NCBI GenBank assembly: GCA_020086605.1
Contig: JACBWW010000004.1
Span: 32,582,254-32,646,253 of the forward strand
Direction: 5' to 3'
Origin: Lanius collurio
Lineage: Eukaryota > Chordata > Aves > Passeriformes > Laniidae
DNA length: 64,000 nt
Every line of letters starts with the position of its first letter. Positions within the stretch are counted from its first letter, which is position 1. Under the pieces are notes generated by a model. The model did not search any database and had not been told where the DNA came from. It worked only from the letters and a program-made list of their open reading frames with translations. The position numbers were made by a program, and so were the translations under genes. Shown here piece by piece: positions 26,001-41,100 of the stretch.

Positions 26001-29000
26001 TTTGGAGACCCGGCTGGAGGTCAAAAGCTTTTATATTTAACAGGCTTCTTCAGTGAAAGTCAATTAATCCTGAAATGGTTGGGAGTGAATACAATATGCT
26101 AAGGAGCCAGAACAGAGGGAAAGCTACAAAAATGCCATCCGTGGGGGGGAACTGAGGCTGGATTTCAGTAGAGAGGTAAAAGGCTCTTACAGATGAGGAT
26201 CAGTTCTACAGGATGCTGGAATATGCTGTATATCTAGGAGAGCACTTTGACTGTCTATTGCTTGAGAAAATGCAGAACATCAGAAAGTGTCACTAATGCT
26301 GAAGCAGCATTACAGCCTGATTTCTTCATGGCTCTTTGTCTGGTTTGGTGTTCACGCCAGGCTACACGGACTTATGTAATGGTGGTGCAGCCTGCCAAGG
26401 CAAGGAGTCTTCAAGTGTGTGACTTACTGACAGCACATTGACTTGAGCAGCCAAGCCTGCTGCAAAAAAACCACAGGACTACTCAACCCACTGAGTCACT
26501 TGGGTTACTGAGTACAAAGTGCCACAGGCCAGGCAGCCCTGTCATGAGAATTTAGATGAGAAAGGACCACAAAACATTCAACCTATGCCAGGAGTGCCAG
26601 AAATGCAAAAAAATGGGTAAGAGCTGCCTGAGATGCTAAACTATCAAATCTGAGGCAATGGAGCAGAGCTGCCTGGTGAGTTTTCTGACCCAGGCCAAGT
26701 GTCAGGGCTGAGGATTAAATCTGATTTTGTTTTCATGCGCCAATTGCAGCATTCCACCTGAAAAAGATAGTTGCTTCATTAAATGGTGATTTGTTTTGAA
26801 TTGTGTTACAAAGACTGCTGTAGTACTGCAGGAGCATCAGAATGGGTAACTTGACATGTGCTCTGATTGTGGGAGTAACAAAAAGTAATAGTATGAATTC
26901 TTTTCTCTGGCTTGATTTTTCTAAACATCTGAAATCAATTTTGGACAATTTAAGTAAGAGTAACCCACAAGCTAAGATTCTTCCTTTTTAATGGAATATG
27001 CTGAAAGGAAATTACTTTGCTTAATTTCTAAAATGCTGGTTTAAAACTTTCCAAGCAAATTGCTTTGTATACCAGTCCTACCAGCAAGGAAACAAAGTAC
27101 TAACTGTGCAGCATGCCTGCTACCCTGATTTCTAAGATAATGAAGAAATTAGCGTTATCCTTCTTTGCTCCTCTCTAACTCAATTATTAGACTGATTTCT
27201 GAAGAAAGAGTAGGCTTAGGATCTAATATCAATAGCAATATTTTCTGTGAATGTCTCTGCTAATGGCATAATACAAAGAAAAAGTATGATGTGCTTTTTT
27301 TGCTGATCCCCACCCTATGAGCTGCAAGTTCAATTGGATGTTCACTGATCTTACTCTTTCCTTCCCAGTGTCATGTAGCCATATTACAGGAAATGGCAGA
27401 AGTGGCATGGGCAGAAGAACCTATATTCAGCCTTGGTTTATGTGTTGAATGCAAAAACCATCAAGACAGGTTAGAGAAAATTGATCACATGAATAAAATT
27501 AACCTCTGCCTAACTACATATTTTCATTACTTTATCTTTTGCAAAAAGCACAATTGATAGAATCTCAGTCGCTAGTATATGCAGATACACACGTGCATAT
27601 TTACATGTGTGGCCAGTGATACCACTTGGTAAAGGCTATAGTAATGTGTGAACTCAAGTAACAATGCATGCTCAGATAGTGCCTTCTTATGTGGAAGCCC
27701 ACCACAATTACAGTGTGGTATATTTTTCCCTTATCTGTGGGTTTAATAAAGAGTGGCAGGTGGGGGTTCTGAGCAAAATAATTCTGAGGAAGCCAGGATT
27801 GTATGGCAAAATGCAGATGCTACTTTTCTGTACAAGGCAGAGGTCTTGTACTCCTTTACAAGGTCCAGCAGCTACAGCCTTTGGCTGCCTGAAAATGAGA
27901 CCCTGATGGGTGGCTGTTTGTGAATGGGAATGTAGCTTTGCTACCATGTAGCAGTCAGTTTTGTTATGTATACTTTACCACTAACACTCCTGTTAAGTTC
28001 TGTAATTTCCACAAGGTACCATATCCTCTCCTTGGTAAAACAGGAATTGATGGCACAGCTTGTGACAGCTGAAGACCTTTCACTTTGAGACTCCAGTAAT
28101 GTGTTCTTAAAACAATTGGCATTACCTGAGGTTGATAGCTTATTTCTCCAGGTTTTAAAAATCAAAACAAAACAACCCCAAAGAAACAAACACAACAACA
28201 ACAAAAAACCCCCAAAATCTAAAAGACAAAAAACTTTCATATTTGAGTGCAATTCAGTTGCCTATGCCTCTTTTCTCATATTTGTTTATTCCTCTTCTCT
28301 CCATGTATCTTCATTCACAGTGCTATTTCTTCATTGTCTCTTATCTGAGAATGTGAAGTGTGAGCTGGGAATTTGGCTTCCTCTACATTAGATAGGGCCT
28401 GATTCTATTTATCTGTGTTATTTCTGTAGAATGTATTATTGATCAGCTCTTCTGCCCATGCCTACACTCTTAATAATCAATGGTAAAGCTGAGAATGGGA
28501 CCCAGTTTTTCAGATCTTAAGGGTTTCTCTTGCCCTCCTGAATTTCATAACAAATCTTTTGTACAGCTCTAAGAAACCACAGTCTCATATAGCTCAAAAA
28601 GATGTGGCCAGCAGCCAGCTTTCAAATAAACAACCTCTGTTCTTTCATTAAAAGAAAACATTATCATAATATTAAGTTACAAGTCAAATGGTGAAGGTAT
28701 CTTTCCTTGTGTACAAGATATTATCCTTTGAAGTCATAGAACCCAGAGTGATTTTCACACAAGGGTGACCAAATAGGAAAAAGGGAAAAAGTAAATAAAA
28801 AAGTAACACTAGTTGTTTTTCACATTCCTCTCCTGGTTATAGAAACACATGTGTTTGGATAACAAGTTTCTTGTTACCCATATCTTCTTTTTTCCCCTGA
28901 ACTTTAATGCCCTATATTCTTTATTTGTTATCTAGGATATGTTACCTTTCTGGTGTACTTCTCCATATTGACAAAAAAGACTAACATTGCAGCTGTGCCT

Positions 29001-32000
29001 TGGTGTAATATTTTGAAGTCAGGTATTCTGCTCAAACTCACTAGTGCTGCTGAGGGAAAGAGTAGGAAACGTGCCGATGAATCTAGCTGAGATAGAGGAG
29101 AAATTCCATGAAAGAGCTGATGAAAGGCCTGTTTTTATCCTGGTGCTACATAGCAAGCCTTTAGATGGAGGTGACTAACAACTAATCCTACTGACTATCT
29201 CTATTTTTCTTTTTTTCAAACAATACAAATAAAACTTCTCACTCACAAACTAACATGCCAGCACTTTGCAGAATACAGAACAGTCAGGAAAGTGACCTGG
29301 CAAAGCAGTGTGAGTCTGCCTCGTTCTCCATTTGCACCAACAACTTATTTGGGCTTTGGTTTCACACAGTTTCTCGTTCTCAACTCCTTCCAGCTCAGTT
29401 GGGGGTTACTTCTGGGGCTGACAAGTGTTTTGTTGGCAGCTACTGATTGACTGTCTGGATCACCCAGTATCACAATATATTTAGCATTCTAGGTGCTACA
29501 GGAAAAATAAATCTGTTTTGCCGTTGAGTGTACTTTGGCTTTTTTGGCGCCGAACGATCTCTCAAAAATCCTGGACACTTGCTTGTAATTTGAATTGTAC
29601 AGTTGCTACCCTTTAAAGCTTGCTTTTGACTGTTTCTTGAAATTCTGATATTCACCTCTGCTAAGTGGGGAACTGAGTGATATTCTTAGTGAAGTTCTGG
29701 TTTCCCAGAATGTTAATATTTTAACTACCTCCCAGTTCACTTTTCTTTAGGTATAAAGACATCAAGTACAGGCAGTAACAATTGCATTCTGCCCTTTTTT
29801 TTGAGATGGAATTGGTAAGTGATGAATGATATGCTGCAATAACTATCTTATCAAAATACTCATTATTTGTTCAACTAACCTTGGTACATTTGAAATTCTT
29901 GTTCAAATTAATTAACCGAAACAAGACCATAGCCATAACTAAACTAATCAAAATGCAGTTTACATGCTTTGCTCTATTACTAATGTGAAACTTTTCTACA
30001 GAAAAAACATTTATAGGAGTAGCTCAGTATAATAGGTACCAGTTCTAAACAGATGTCTACAAGAATCAGACCAAAGACAACCAGTAATTGCAGGGTTCTA
30101 GCAACTGTCTCATTCTGCACTCCATGGTCTGTACCCACTGCTAACTCCTCCTCTGGGTGCTTTTTTTTATCAAGAGTATTTGAGTTATGTCATAATCAGA
30201 GTGTCGCGCCTTATTCTTACACTTTCACACTCAGATCAGTGCTTTAAATCACACGTTATGCTTCTAATAATGGACTACATTTTGGTACTCTCAGGAGGAC
30301 TATGGCTGTGAGCTTTTCCTGTTGAAAGAATTTCTGTCTTCTTTACAGAAGTTCTTTGTGTACCAGAACAGCATTAAATGTAGCCATGTAAGTGTCCTTA
30401 TAGAATTGATAGTTTAACAGCCTTTTCCACAGTCTCCTAGGAAAAAGTCAAATATCTGGTACCCCTGCATCTCCTTCCTGTTTATTAATCACTCTACTCA
30501 AGTTGTGGGTGGGTGGGTGGTTTCTTTTTTATTTTGAAGTTACTTTTGGGGAGGGAAGGGTGTCTTTGGTTTGATTTATTTATTTATTTAATGATGAATT
30601 GCAATACCTATGAGTTATACTTTTGTTAGGGTTATTTAGACCTTTCCTAATCCCTTGCTCCTCCTTGGATTAAGATGAACATCATCTCCGGGGAAGCCTC
30701 TGAAGTGTTTAAATAAAGATCAGTAGAAGCAGCCAACTCACAGATTCTCAGTCTTTGGTCTTTCTATCGGGGTGTTATAACTCCTTCTTCCATTTTTGTT
30801 TCTCATTAAAAGAAACTGAGAGGAGAGACATAAAAATAATAGGTAAAGGCAACAATAACCTAGTCTTTTTAATAAAGCAGTCAATCATTAGTAAGGTTGT
30901 TGACAGAAAAGAAGCTAGAGTAAGTTAAGGGTTATTTGATTACTACTGATTCCATAAGGAGCATTTTGTAGTTTAGAAGAGAAAACAGAGTATGCCGAAG
31001 AGCAGGAAACTAGCAAACAGTATTCTTAAAGATTGATATGGTCAAATGAAATGTGTACTTGGTATTTACAAATGGAATCATGTGTATTTGGTTGGGGTTT
31101 TTTTTGTTCAAACATGATTTTTTTCATCTTAAAACATGTCATCTGATGCTTTCCCAAAGGGGCTACATTTGTCACTGCCGTGTTTTGGAAAAAACGGTAT
31201 ATGTTTATCTGGTTGGTTTATATATCCTGTATTTAATTTAATATCTGAGTGTATTCTCACTGTTAAAAGCACTTGTGGTCAATTATTTTTCTTATTTCAC
31301 TGCCAGGCAGACCTTGTCCAAATGACTTTGTGTATGTGAATATTGCATTTGTGTGTGAAGGCAGAGTGCACAACTATGCATAACTTCTTCAAGGAAAAAA
31401 CACTGAGAAACACTTGGCATGCAGATTCTGCATGGGGCTTTGAGTATTAATCTGGAAACCATTTAGGAACATGCAGGTTTTCAGGCATTTCTCTTCTGTT
31501 ATCAGGACCCTCTCAATGTTGCAGAATTCACTGGTAGCCATGTGCTCTGCAGCAGTGAGTGGATTTTAGTAGATTTTAATGAAACTAGGAGATATATTTA
31601 TTTCTGATAGAAAGAGGATGGAATTATCTGTTATGTATTAATTAGTTTTTGATCCCTCAATTATCTCCAAACAGATTTATCAGAAGTTAAATGTTGGAGA
31701 AAAACTTGTTGGATACAATGACCAAAAGGCCTGGAGAAGAAAATTAATGTTGGCTGTGATAGTTCTTCCTAGTCCAGGTGAAAAGGAGAGCTGATAAGAC
31801 AGCAGTAACCAAGTCTTTGCATTACACTTTTCCTTTGTTTTGCTAAAAACTCCTTCCCCAAGAGGTTGATCCCATCATCTGTATTATTGCACACAGTGGC
31901 TCAGAGCATTAATAGCAGGATGGGAATGGGAGCCCTTCTCCTGAGTAGTGTCTGCTAGACCATGCTGGACGTTGAGAGCCTCTGTTCCTGTCTGGGAAGA

Positions 32001-35000
32001 GTTGCCAGACAAAGGAATGCATCTAAAAACTCTGCTTGTAATGCTATATAGGCATCCTTGTAGCTGTCTTGCCCTGCTGCGTGAGGGTTTAAGTACTCAA
32101 AGGGGAATCCTCAGATGATGAAGAGCTGTTGACAGTCATCCTTGTGTCAAAAGTAGATCAAGAAAAAAGAAGTTCAGGAAATGTGTCTTTGTGCTTGGAC
32201 AGCCTCTGTGAGCAAAGCAGCCCCGGAGGGATTCTTAAAGCATTGCATACATTTAGAGCATTCCTAAGTCTCTTACTAGTAAAACAAAGATGGAAAGGGA
32301 CATTAAGTGACCTCGAAGATCAATGGAGCTCAAGGACAGATTAAAGTCACTTTTGTCCTCCCCACTTACATTGTGTGAAATCAAGTAATTGAAAATAATT
32401 TTCTTTTTACTGAATTGAATTTTACAGGATCAATCTCATATTCATTGTAATAATTAAATCAAGACCTGGATCAGAAAATTATATTTCTTTCACTTTCTTG
32501 CTGGCACACAATTCCTCTTTTTCTGTGAAATGTTGCACTGCTGTTACATGGAAGTTGAGGGGTGGGGAGACGGAGCTCCTGCCACAGGCTACAAAATGCA
32601 GAGGCATCCTGAAGTTAGCAGCTGAGAATCACCTGAAGGACAACTGCTTAGCAATTAGGTATCCTCTTTCTCTCTCACCTGATTTTGTTGGTTGCCCAGG
32701 GCAACTTGCAGAATTTTTTTTTTTTTATTTGCATCTTAACATACAAATTTGTTAAAAACTAGATATTCTCTCTCAGGGGAAGCTAATTTTAGAAATATTT
32801 TAAAATTTCTAATCATGATGAAGACTCAAAATTTTAACATTTTTCACAAAGCAAATTGTTCCAAATTCATACTTTGACTTAATCAAAATTAGTCATTCAG
32901 TATGGCAAAGAGGCTGTTTTGAAAACATAAAAGTGTTTTCCTTCAGCTAGGTATTACATAATTTTACTGCATTAATGTTAAAAACCCTGAACTCAGAGCA
33001 GATTACAGAGTGAAGACGACATGTTTTAACCTTAACAAAATGATATAATGGTTTCCACATCATTATTTGGAAGATACTAGTATTTCCTATTAAGTAATGG
33101 GACTGGCATTTCCATACAAAAACGTGCCATGAGAAAATGGTCACTCTGCATTTTACTGTCATAAGCAGAGAGTGAAGCTTCAGGTAAATTTTTGGGGGAT
33201 CCCATCCCTTCTGTTTTTGTCTCTGCACCCACAGGCTTCATATCTTCCTTCACCTTCCTTTATGACTATGCCTGTCACACTTGGATGTGTGAATTCACTC
33301 ATACCTCCTTTTAAGCTGCAATTGAAAAACACTATGAATGCTGTTCTAAAGGAATAAACCAATTATATTTCTTCCTCTACATTTATGTGCAAGAGCTCAA
33401 CTGTTTTGAAGAGCTATTCCCTTGGAAGGCAAAACGTATTTCCATCGTGTATTCTTGCCTCTTTGCAGCTGCTTGAAATCCTTTATTAATAATTGGACAC
33501 ATCCTCCTGAATTTTATTCATTTCAGACTAATACATCAAATGTAAGTCAGTCATCCAAGTTATGTTCCCTCTGGGAGGATGGCTCTTCAGCAATTTGCTG
33601 TAAAACACGTGTCTTAGGGTGCAATTTCATATCTCTTTTCTTAAATGACAAAGCCAGATTGAAAGTCTTGAGTCCTTCCTCTCTCCCCAGCTTGTTGTCC
33701 TTCTAATTTTGGAAACAGATAGTGTGGCCTGATGTGAACAAGACTGAAAATATTGAAAGGTTCATCTAAAACACTTAATTAATGAGAAAGTAATTTTTCC
33801 ATAAGAATGGATGGTGTTTTTACAGCAGAAAAAAAAAAAGGTTCTTGAGGTTTGAAAAGGAAAGAAAAGTTCTTGAAAAGTCAAATAATTTCACTATTTG
33901 GTTAACCTAACATTTTTCATTAATTTTTAATTTTTTTTTTCTTTTTCCCCAACTCTGTTTTTGGCCAGTTTTCAAGAACCCCAAAAGATCCATATTCCTT
34001 GCAGGGAAAACACAGTTAACTTTTCTTAAATGATAAAAAAATTTTTTCCCCATTAATGTGGGTGGAGGAGGAAGGGAGGAAAAGGTACCAGATTAAGAGT
34101 TCAGGATGTGGAATTCTGCTCTCTCTGACACAGGTGTGCCATTTACATGATGTCACCCCAGTGAGGTCCAAGGCTGTAGTCAGGCCAGTGGAATTCTACC
34201 AAGAAGAGCAAAAGTTGACTGCCAGTGAAGCTGTAGGTCACGTGGACAAATCCCTCTTGTTCAGAACTAACATTAATACAACCTGTGATAGCTGTCAGGA
34301 TCAAGTCTATACACAGGTAGCAGGAGTGCAGTGGGTGCCTCTTCTACCACTCATCCCAGCCTGAACACAGGAGAGAAAAGAGAAAGTGGAGCAGAAGGGA
34401 GTTCTTCCAAACGCTACATCTCAAATATCCTTGGAAAGCCTTTGTGCTGTTGGGCAGCATATGATTGACTCTGGGCAGCCTTAAGAGAGGTGACACAATG
34501 CAAAACCCAGCCCTCATTACCTGTGAGTAGTGAAGAGTTAGTACTATAAAAATAGACATATGAGTATTGAGCAGCTTTGCTATTAAAAGAGAAATCTTTC
34601 CAAGTTGCTGTGGCAATATGTGCACACATAAGTATGTGCATGTACAATACACAACTAGCAGGATGAAGTAGATGGCGTATTTTTGGATTTCAAGAAGTGT
34701 TTTTGGCATCCTAGTTCTCAATAGTAATTAAAATAGAAATTCAGATCTATTTCTAAGTAGGTATAGATGTACACTGAAAATTGAATAAGAAATCATAATT
34801 AGCAAGTTGCTATTCAAAGGCAATATGCCAAGTTAGGGAAGTAGTATTGAGAGGAGGAGCCAAGAATTTCATCTTGCATCATATTCAGTTGGTGAGGTTT
34901 GTGAGAAAAATATAGATGGCACGGGCAAAATTTTTTCTGGGTGAGCTCTGTCTAGTAGCTGTAGCAGAGGGGTGGAAACCTGCTGTGTATTGTGTTTAGT

Positions 35001-36799
35001 GCCAGAGCCTCACAAGCCTTTGTTTTTGAAGGGAGACAGTGATTTTATTAGAAACAAGTATTTGATGCATGAAGGGATGAGGATGCACTCTACAAAGCTT
35101 TGGGGAGAATAAAGAGTGGTTGCACAAAATGATTCAGGAAACACCACTATCCAGGGAAGGAACTGGCCACTGAGTGACTGAATAAAGAAAGTGAGGAAAT
35201 GTGAGACAAAGGAGCACTTTGTGTATCTAGGAACAGCCAGGAAGCAGCTTGCTGTGAGCAGCGGGAGCTGGGACTGTAGGAATTTTGTGCAACCACAAAT
35301 GTCTAGTCATTCATTATGCCATGGAAACTGCAAAATATCTTTTCAATCCAAGTGAATATTATAACAGGGATTTACTGCTGGTGAAAATCTCTTTGGATTG
35401 ATCCACTTACCACCCTTCATGGAAGATTCTTGTCAGAAGTCAGCAGGTGGGAGTGGAGGTAGCATTCTGTCTCTTTTGGATAGAATGCCAGATGGGATTG
35501 CAACATCTGAGAAGGTTCTCTGAAGTAAATAAGCTACGAAGACAGCTACCAAATCTAGTCCATAGCATAAATGACTGGGTTTAGTTTTGCAGAATGTATC
35601 TAATTTTTAGAAATTTTGTAATGGTGCCAAAGAAGGAGGAACAAGGTATGTTCATAAATATCATTCGTGTCCTGCATATAAAGCAGGAAGGAAGTTAAAA
35701 ACCAACAAAACAAATGAAAGTCTGTAAGTGTTCTGCTAGTCAGGTAAGTTGTATAAGACTTGGGTGTTATACAATGAAATGCATGTCTACAATCTCCAGT
35801 GAGAAGAGGCTGTGCTGTTTGACTGGAGTCCAGCTCACTGGGGAGGAAGAAATCTTCCAGACTTGTTAGGACAGACTTTTTCACATGGTGTTAAATTAGC
35901 AACCAAGGGAAATGATAGAAGAGCAAGAAATAAAAACACTTGCTTAGCAGAGAGTCAAGGTATTGAGAATAAAATTAAACAAGGCCCCAAGGACTGAAAG
36001 AGGAGTTCTTCAACTGCCTGCTACCAATGTGATGAAGCTGACTAATAAGCAAGTGACAATGAAAAACACTTACTAACTTTTTAATGTAAATGCTGATAGA
36101 CTGGAATATTCCTGTGATTGGAATCAAAGGACAAAAATAAGTTTGGAACAGCATTGTGTGGCTAAAATGTCATTGCATCTTTCCACAGACACTGAACAAA
36201 ATTATCTTGGAGGTCAATTAATACCTAAAATAAATGTTAATATGGTTGTTGATGAGTGCTATACACTGTCAAATCCAACCAAAGATCCGGATGACACAAT
36301 AACTAGCCTGTTGTGTGTAAGGGGAGGGGGAAAAAGTATTTTTTTTCCTTGTGTGTGTACATGTATGTGAAGCCTTCAACACAAGTGGCATACTGGTGGT
36401 TTCATTCTGCTAGCATGGAAGCATACTTGCAGATATTGAATGACAGTATCAGAATGAAAATTCCCCTGTCACTTGTTAGGATAATATCTTGGATCCATTC
36501 TCAGTAGATAAAGAATTGAGATAAGAATGGAGCTCAGAACTATACTCAGATGTTCCACAGGTGGAAGTGGTTGTGGCTTGAATACACCTTTCTTGGACAT
36601 AGAGGAAAAATCTGAAGTGCTTTGATATGTACTTCAGCTGAGATATTCAAATAAATGGACTTTAGTGCCTAAAAACATCTGAAAGTGCTGTATTTTGGTA
36701 GTTCCAGAAGAGGTAAATCTCTCAGAATTTAAAACAGTGCCACAGTAGCTCAACTGAAAGAAAATCTGTGGACAGAAAGATTCAGATAATAATTGAGTT
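23002..36799. other. Intron 1 segment, simple repeats only
   Basis: Long AT-rich stretch. Small simple repeats: GGGT-type (about 30505-30520), ATTT x4 (about 30574-30590), A/C-rich tract (about 28158-28215). From about 34900 on the sequence may include further, unrecognisable parts of the old LINE that is clear after 36800. No exon or RNA gene recognised. Confidence 0.4.
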
Positions 36800-38110
36800 G
36801 TTTGTGTAAACAGCTAGAAAGCTACAAGGCTATAGCTGATAGGGGAGATTATGCTGTTATAAAAAATAAGGAAAATACATTGCTTACACTAAAAGGAAGT
36901 TGAAAAGTTGAATGTTTAGCTATAGATTAAAAAAGCAAAAGAAATTAAGAAGAAATCAGCAGGAAGTCTAAGGAAATTTTCCAAGGGCGTTAACAGCAAA
37001 AATATTTTAGCAATTATATGAACCTGTCATAAATGTGTGTGGTAGGTTTGTCAATAATAGAGACAAAAAGGAAAAACATCCAGTAAATATTATTATTCTG
37101 GGAAAAAATAAAACAAAAAATTGATTTTTCACTTTCACATAGTAATAATGCCATGGCTTTCATAACAACCAAAAAATATTGTGAAAAAGTGTTATTAAAA
37201 TGCTTACTTTGTAAAACAGCTGGTTGAGACAGCTTGTGTTCAAGAATTCTGAAAGAACTAATTAGGGACTTTGAAAGACATCCATGTTGATATTTGCAGT
37301 AAATGTGTCAGAATACTGAGGAAATTCTGCAGAACTGGAAGAAAGTTAATACTGCATTTAAAAAGGGTAAATGCTATAAACTGGACGACAGTACTTAATT
37401 ACATCTGCTCTACTCCTGCAAAGTAGGACTGCTTGGTAATATGAAGATTGCTGCCTTAACATCACTCTGAGTAAAAATATCAGAATACTTTATATAGGAT
37501 CAAAGAGCTAGAAAAGGATTTATAATTACTTCTTAATCTAAAGGGGTTATTTGAAAGGACATCTTGTTGCAGTGCCAGTTTTTCAAATGAGGTTACTGGT
37601 TTGACAAAAGTCATGTAGGACATCTTGCATCCAGTCATGTTCCTAAATTGGTAACTCTACATGTGTACTTAAGTGAGTGCCTCATAAAAATGGCTATGTC
37701 ACATTTGGTTTTAAACAAAAAGATAAACAGGAATTATTGTCAATTAATTCTACCTGTAATTTTCCTATAAATGTAAGTTCTGGGTTATGTTCTATATAGG
37801 AATTTAGGAGTAAGCCAGAAGACAGCATTGAAATTGTATTGATAATCTGCTGATAATTTGAAGATTAAAGTAGGGAAAAAAAGGCAGAGTTCAATTTACC
37901 AATGGAACTAGGTATCTGAAAGGGAACTAACACAGTGGAGGGTGGAAATAGCTATCCTGGCAGGAAATATGTCACAGAGAGACTTGATGTCATGGTAGAC
38001 AATCAACTAAAATAATTTATTTTGGCCAAAATGTCTGATGAGATTGTTGCATGGATTAACAGGAAGATCTCAGGAGGGAGCAGAATGGCCATTCTGCACA
38101 GAATGACAAT
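36800..38110 (+). mobile_element. Very old CR1-clade LINE remnant, sense, reverse transcriptase traces
   Basis: Degraded reverse transcriptase traces occur in the correct order on the + strand: EEILQNWKKVNTAFKKGK (37318-37371), matching the W.KAN..PIFKKGK block before the RT domain; SADNLKIKV (37846-37872), matching the catalytic FADDTKL block with the second Asp replaced by Asn; LDVMVDNQLK (37983-38012), matching DLGVLVD.KL; and KMSDEIVAWINRKISGG (38028-38078), matching the KKAN.ILG.INR block. The blocks fall in different frames and stops are frequent, so it is long dead. The limits, especially at 36800, are approximate. It is far more decayed than the other CR1 copies here. Confidence 0.6.
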
Positions 38111-41100
38111 AGTGTGAACCGATGTCTGCCTTTCTGCCTTTTTCCCTGAAAAACTGGACAGGGCTCTATAAGATCTTGAATTAGCACCTTGTAAGCTTTG
38201 GAAAAACTGTATTTTGTTGTGTTGCTCCCCTTTTTGCCATTACCTGCAGTCTGTTTGGACAGAGTACAACAAGACTGATGAAGTAAGCAAGGAACTTGGG
38301 GTTGAACCAACCAATGAGCAAAGAATAAAAGAGTTTAATAGCAAGCAGCAGGAACTCACAGTCACATTTTCAAAGAACAAGGCTAATTAATTAATGCTGT
38401 AAATATTCATGAAGGACAGAGATTATTTATTGAGCTGAAAATGAAAGTTTTAGGATCATTGAAAAATACTTGGATTGGTAGTAGACAAAGAATCTTCTTT
38501 AGGCTTAGTGTGACTTTCTGACGGTCAGATCTATTAGTCTGTACATTAGTTTATCTTCTCAGAGAAACAGTAAGAAATATTGAGTTGTTATTTTGATATT
38601 AGGTGGGGAATACCACTAGAAAATGCTGTAAAAGAAATCCCTGTTTAGTCGGAAAGATATCTTGGCTGCTCTGGAATTCATTTCCCATCATGAACTCTGT
38701 AAGTATTTTCTGTAATTTTCTTCTCTTCTGCAAGGTAGCATCAGGATTCAGGAGAACAATCAACCCTGCAGGTATTCTAATGCTTTTTTGTTCTGTAAGA
38801 TAGTGAAAGAAATGGAATTACCTTCTCAGTGCTGGAGGTTTCTTATTTTAATGAAAAAAGGATGGATTTGTGCTGTGCTGTTAAAAGATCCCATATTTTT
38901 CCTGTGACAGTTGAACATGTTACACTGCTTCTTCCTGATCATTTTATGTTCCTTAATCACAGGTTTATCTTAAAATCATGAATCTCCTTCGTCTCCATTT
39001 TATATTTCTTTTCACTTAAACAATTGACTTTTTCTGATCAAAATAGAGAAATCATGGAGGTGAAAATAATAGTAATTATTATTTTTTTCCATCCTGAAAT
39101 TAATGTAGTACAAAAATTGCATTCAAATATGTGTGAGAGGACATGATGTGGGATTATCAGAAGCCTCTTAGTGACTGTGTGCAATAGATTTTCAATTCAA
39201 TCGAATAAGTTGAATGAATGAGAAAGAAAAATAATTGAGATAAAAAGTAAGAGCACAGGCTGACTAGAGGCTGCTAAGCTGCTACTTTGAGTCTTCTTCT
39301 GCTCAGTAATAGCCAGAAATTCTTTGCTGTGAGGAAAGGAATGAATGGGGACATATTTCTGTAGGTGCCTATCAACAAATTCCTTGTCCATCATTGAGTC
39401 AAGGATGTCCTGTCCAAATACACTTTGTATGTCAGTGAAATTGGCTGTAATGACTGCCTTTCCTTCCTCTCAGATGTCCAGTTAGGCAAGTGACATCTTC
39501 CCAGGGTAGGTGAATGGGGTAGTTACATGCAATAGAATGAACCCTTGCAGCTTTTTGCCAAAATTGAGCAGGATGTTACTGTTGTTTTTTATCTTATTTG
39601 TCTCAGCTATCACCGATGGCAGTGGAGGTATTTTCCAAGTAGTTTAGGGCTCTGTTCATGGTAATCTGCCACTGGATCTTATGCTTGTTAATGAGAAACG
39701 AGGAATATCCCAAAGGTGTATGTGGGGAGGGGATGTGGGGTGTGAGTGCTTCAAATATTTAGCTTAAATTTTAATTTTTTCAGGACTAATCTCTCTAGCA
39801 GAGCTTCTGCTATGACTCTACTGTGTTTGTGGGTCCCATGATACTCAGGATGTTTCCAAAGTATACAAGCAGCTTGGAGTGGGTGAGGAGACGAGTGGGT
39901 GGAACAGACTTTACAGAAAGCCCTGAGGGAAGTAAATACTGAAGTTACAGCAGTGCTTAGCAAAAGCTAGGAGATAGAGAACTGAGCAACATCTCAAAAG
40001 ACACAGAACATAAACTGGGAGGAGCAGACTCTAGTTGTCAAAAGCCCTTTCCCTAACAGAATTTCTTTTACTATAGTGAAATAGATTTATTTGCAATATA
40101 TGATTGTTTATTAGCATGGATTTTTCATAAAGCTGGCTAAACTTTGGCCACATAAGCCATTCTTTTTGAGGATTTCATCCCGTTATTGAAGATAATTTAC
40201 TTATCAAGGCGGTGCCTGTGTCTTATATGCCTGTCAGAATCAACATTTCCAGTCTTAATGTCCCTACATACTTGGAAGCAGAGGCAGGAAAAAATGTAGT
40301 GTTTGACAATTGGTCGATGGAGGCCCCAAATCTGTCATCAGTCAGCATGTATCTGCTGCAGCACAATGGTGTTCAGTTCTAAAATCACACTTCCTTGGAA
40401 CCCCTTGAATGATTGTCTTTAGTAACATAATGAAGGATGAAAGGATGCAACATTTTTGTGCTATGTAACATTTCACAGCATTTTACTCACTGTATGATGC
40501 ATTGTCATCTATACTGAAATGAAAATTTTTATAGCAGTTTAAAATCAGATATTGCCGAAAAACTATATGCAATAGTAAATGTAACATATGAACATATGTT
40601 CATGTTTTGAGGGGTTTGTCTTTTTATAGATACTGATGCAAGTTCTCATAATATTACTGTTCAAATTAGTTCTGCTGAGAATATCTTAGATGTTATCAAT
40701 GGCGTGTCTGTACATCCTTGTCTGAACTGCAATTCATGTGACTAAGATTTCTGTCCCCTCTGACATGATTTGACATTTTTATATTGCTGAACTCATAACC
40801 CAAATGGCCAAGGTTTGAAAGAAATTAATTTTGTGTTATGTTGCCTGTGAACACCTTGTGAAAACAAATACATTTGTTTTTGCCAACTTTTTCACAATTT
40901 CTAGAAAAGGCCAGGGATAATCCTAGATACAAACTACTCCATGCTTAGTTTGGGATTTGTGTGTTTTCACATGCCCAGGTTAAATAAATAAATTAGCTGC
41001 TGTTGGCATGAGTTGTTCCAGAGATAACAAGATGGTACTGCACTGATGCATTGCAGCAAAGGTGAGAGTAATACAGCAGGGCTTTGCCAGATATATGCTC

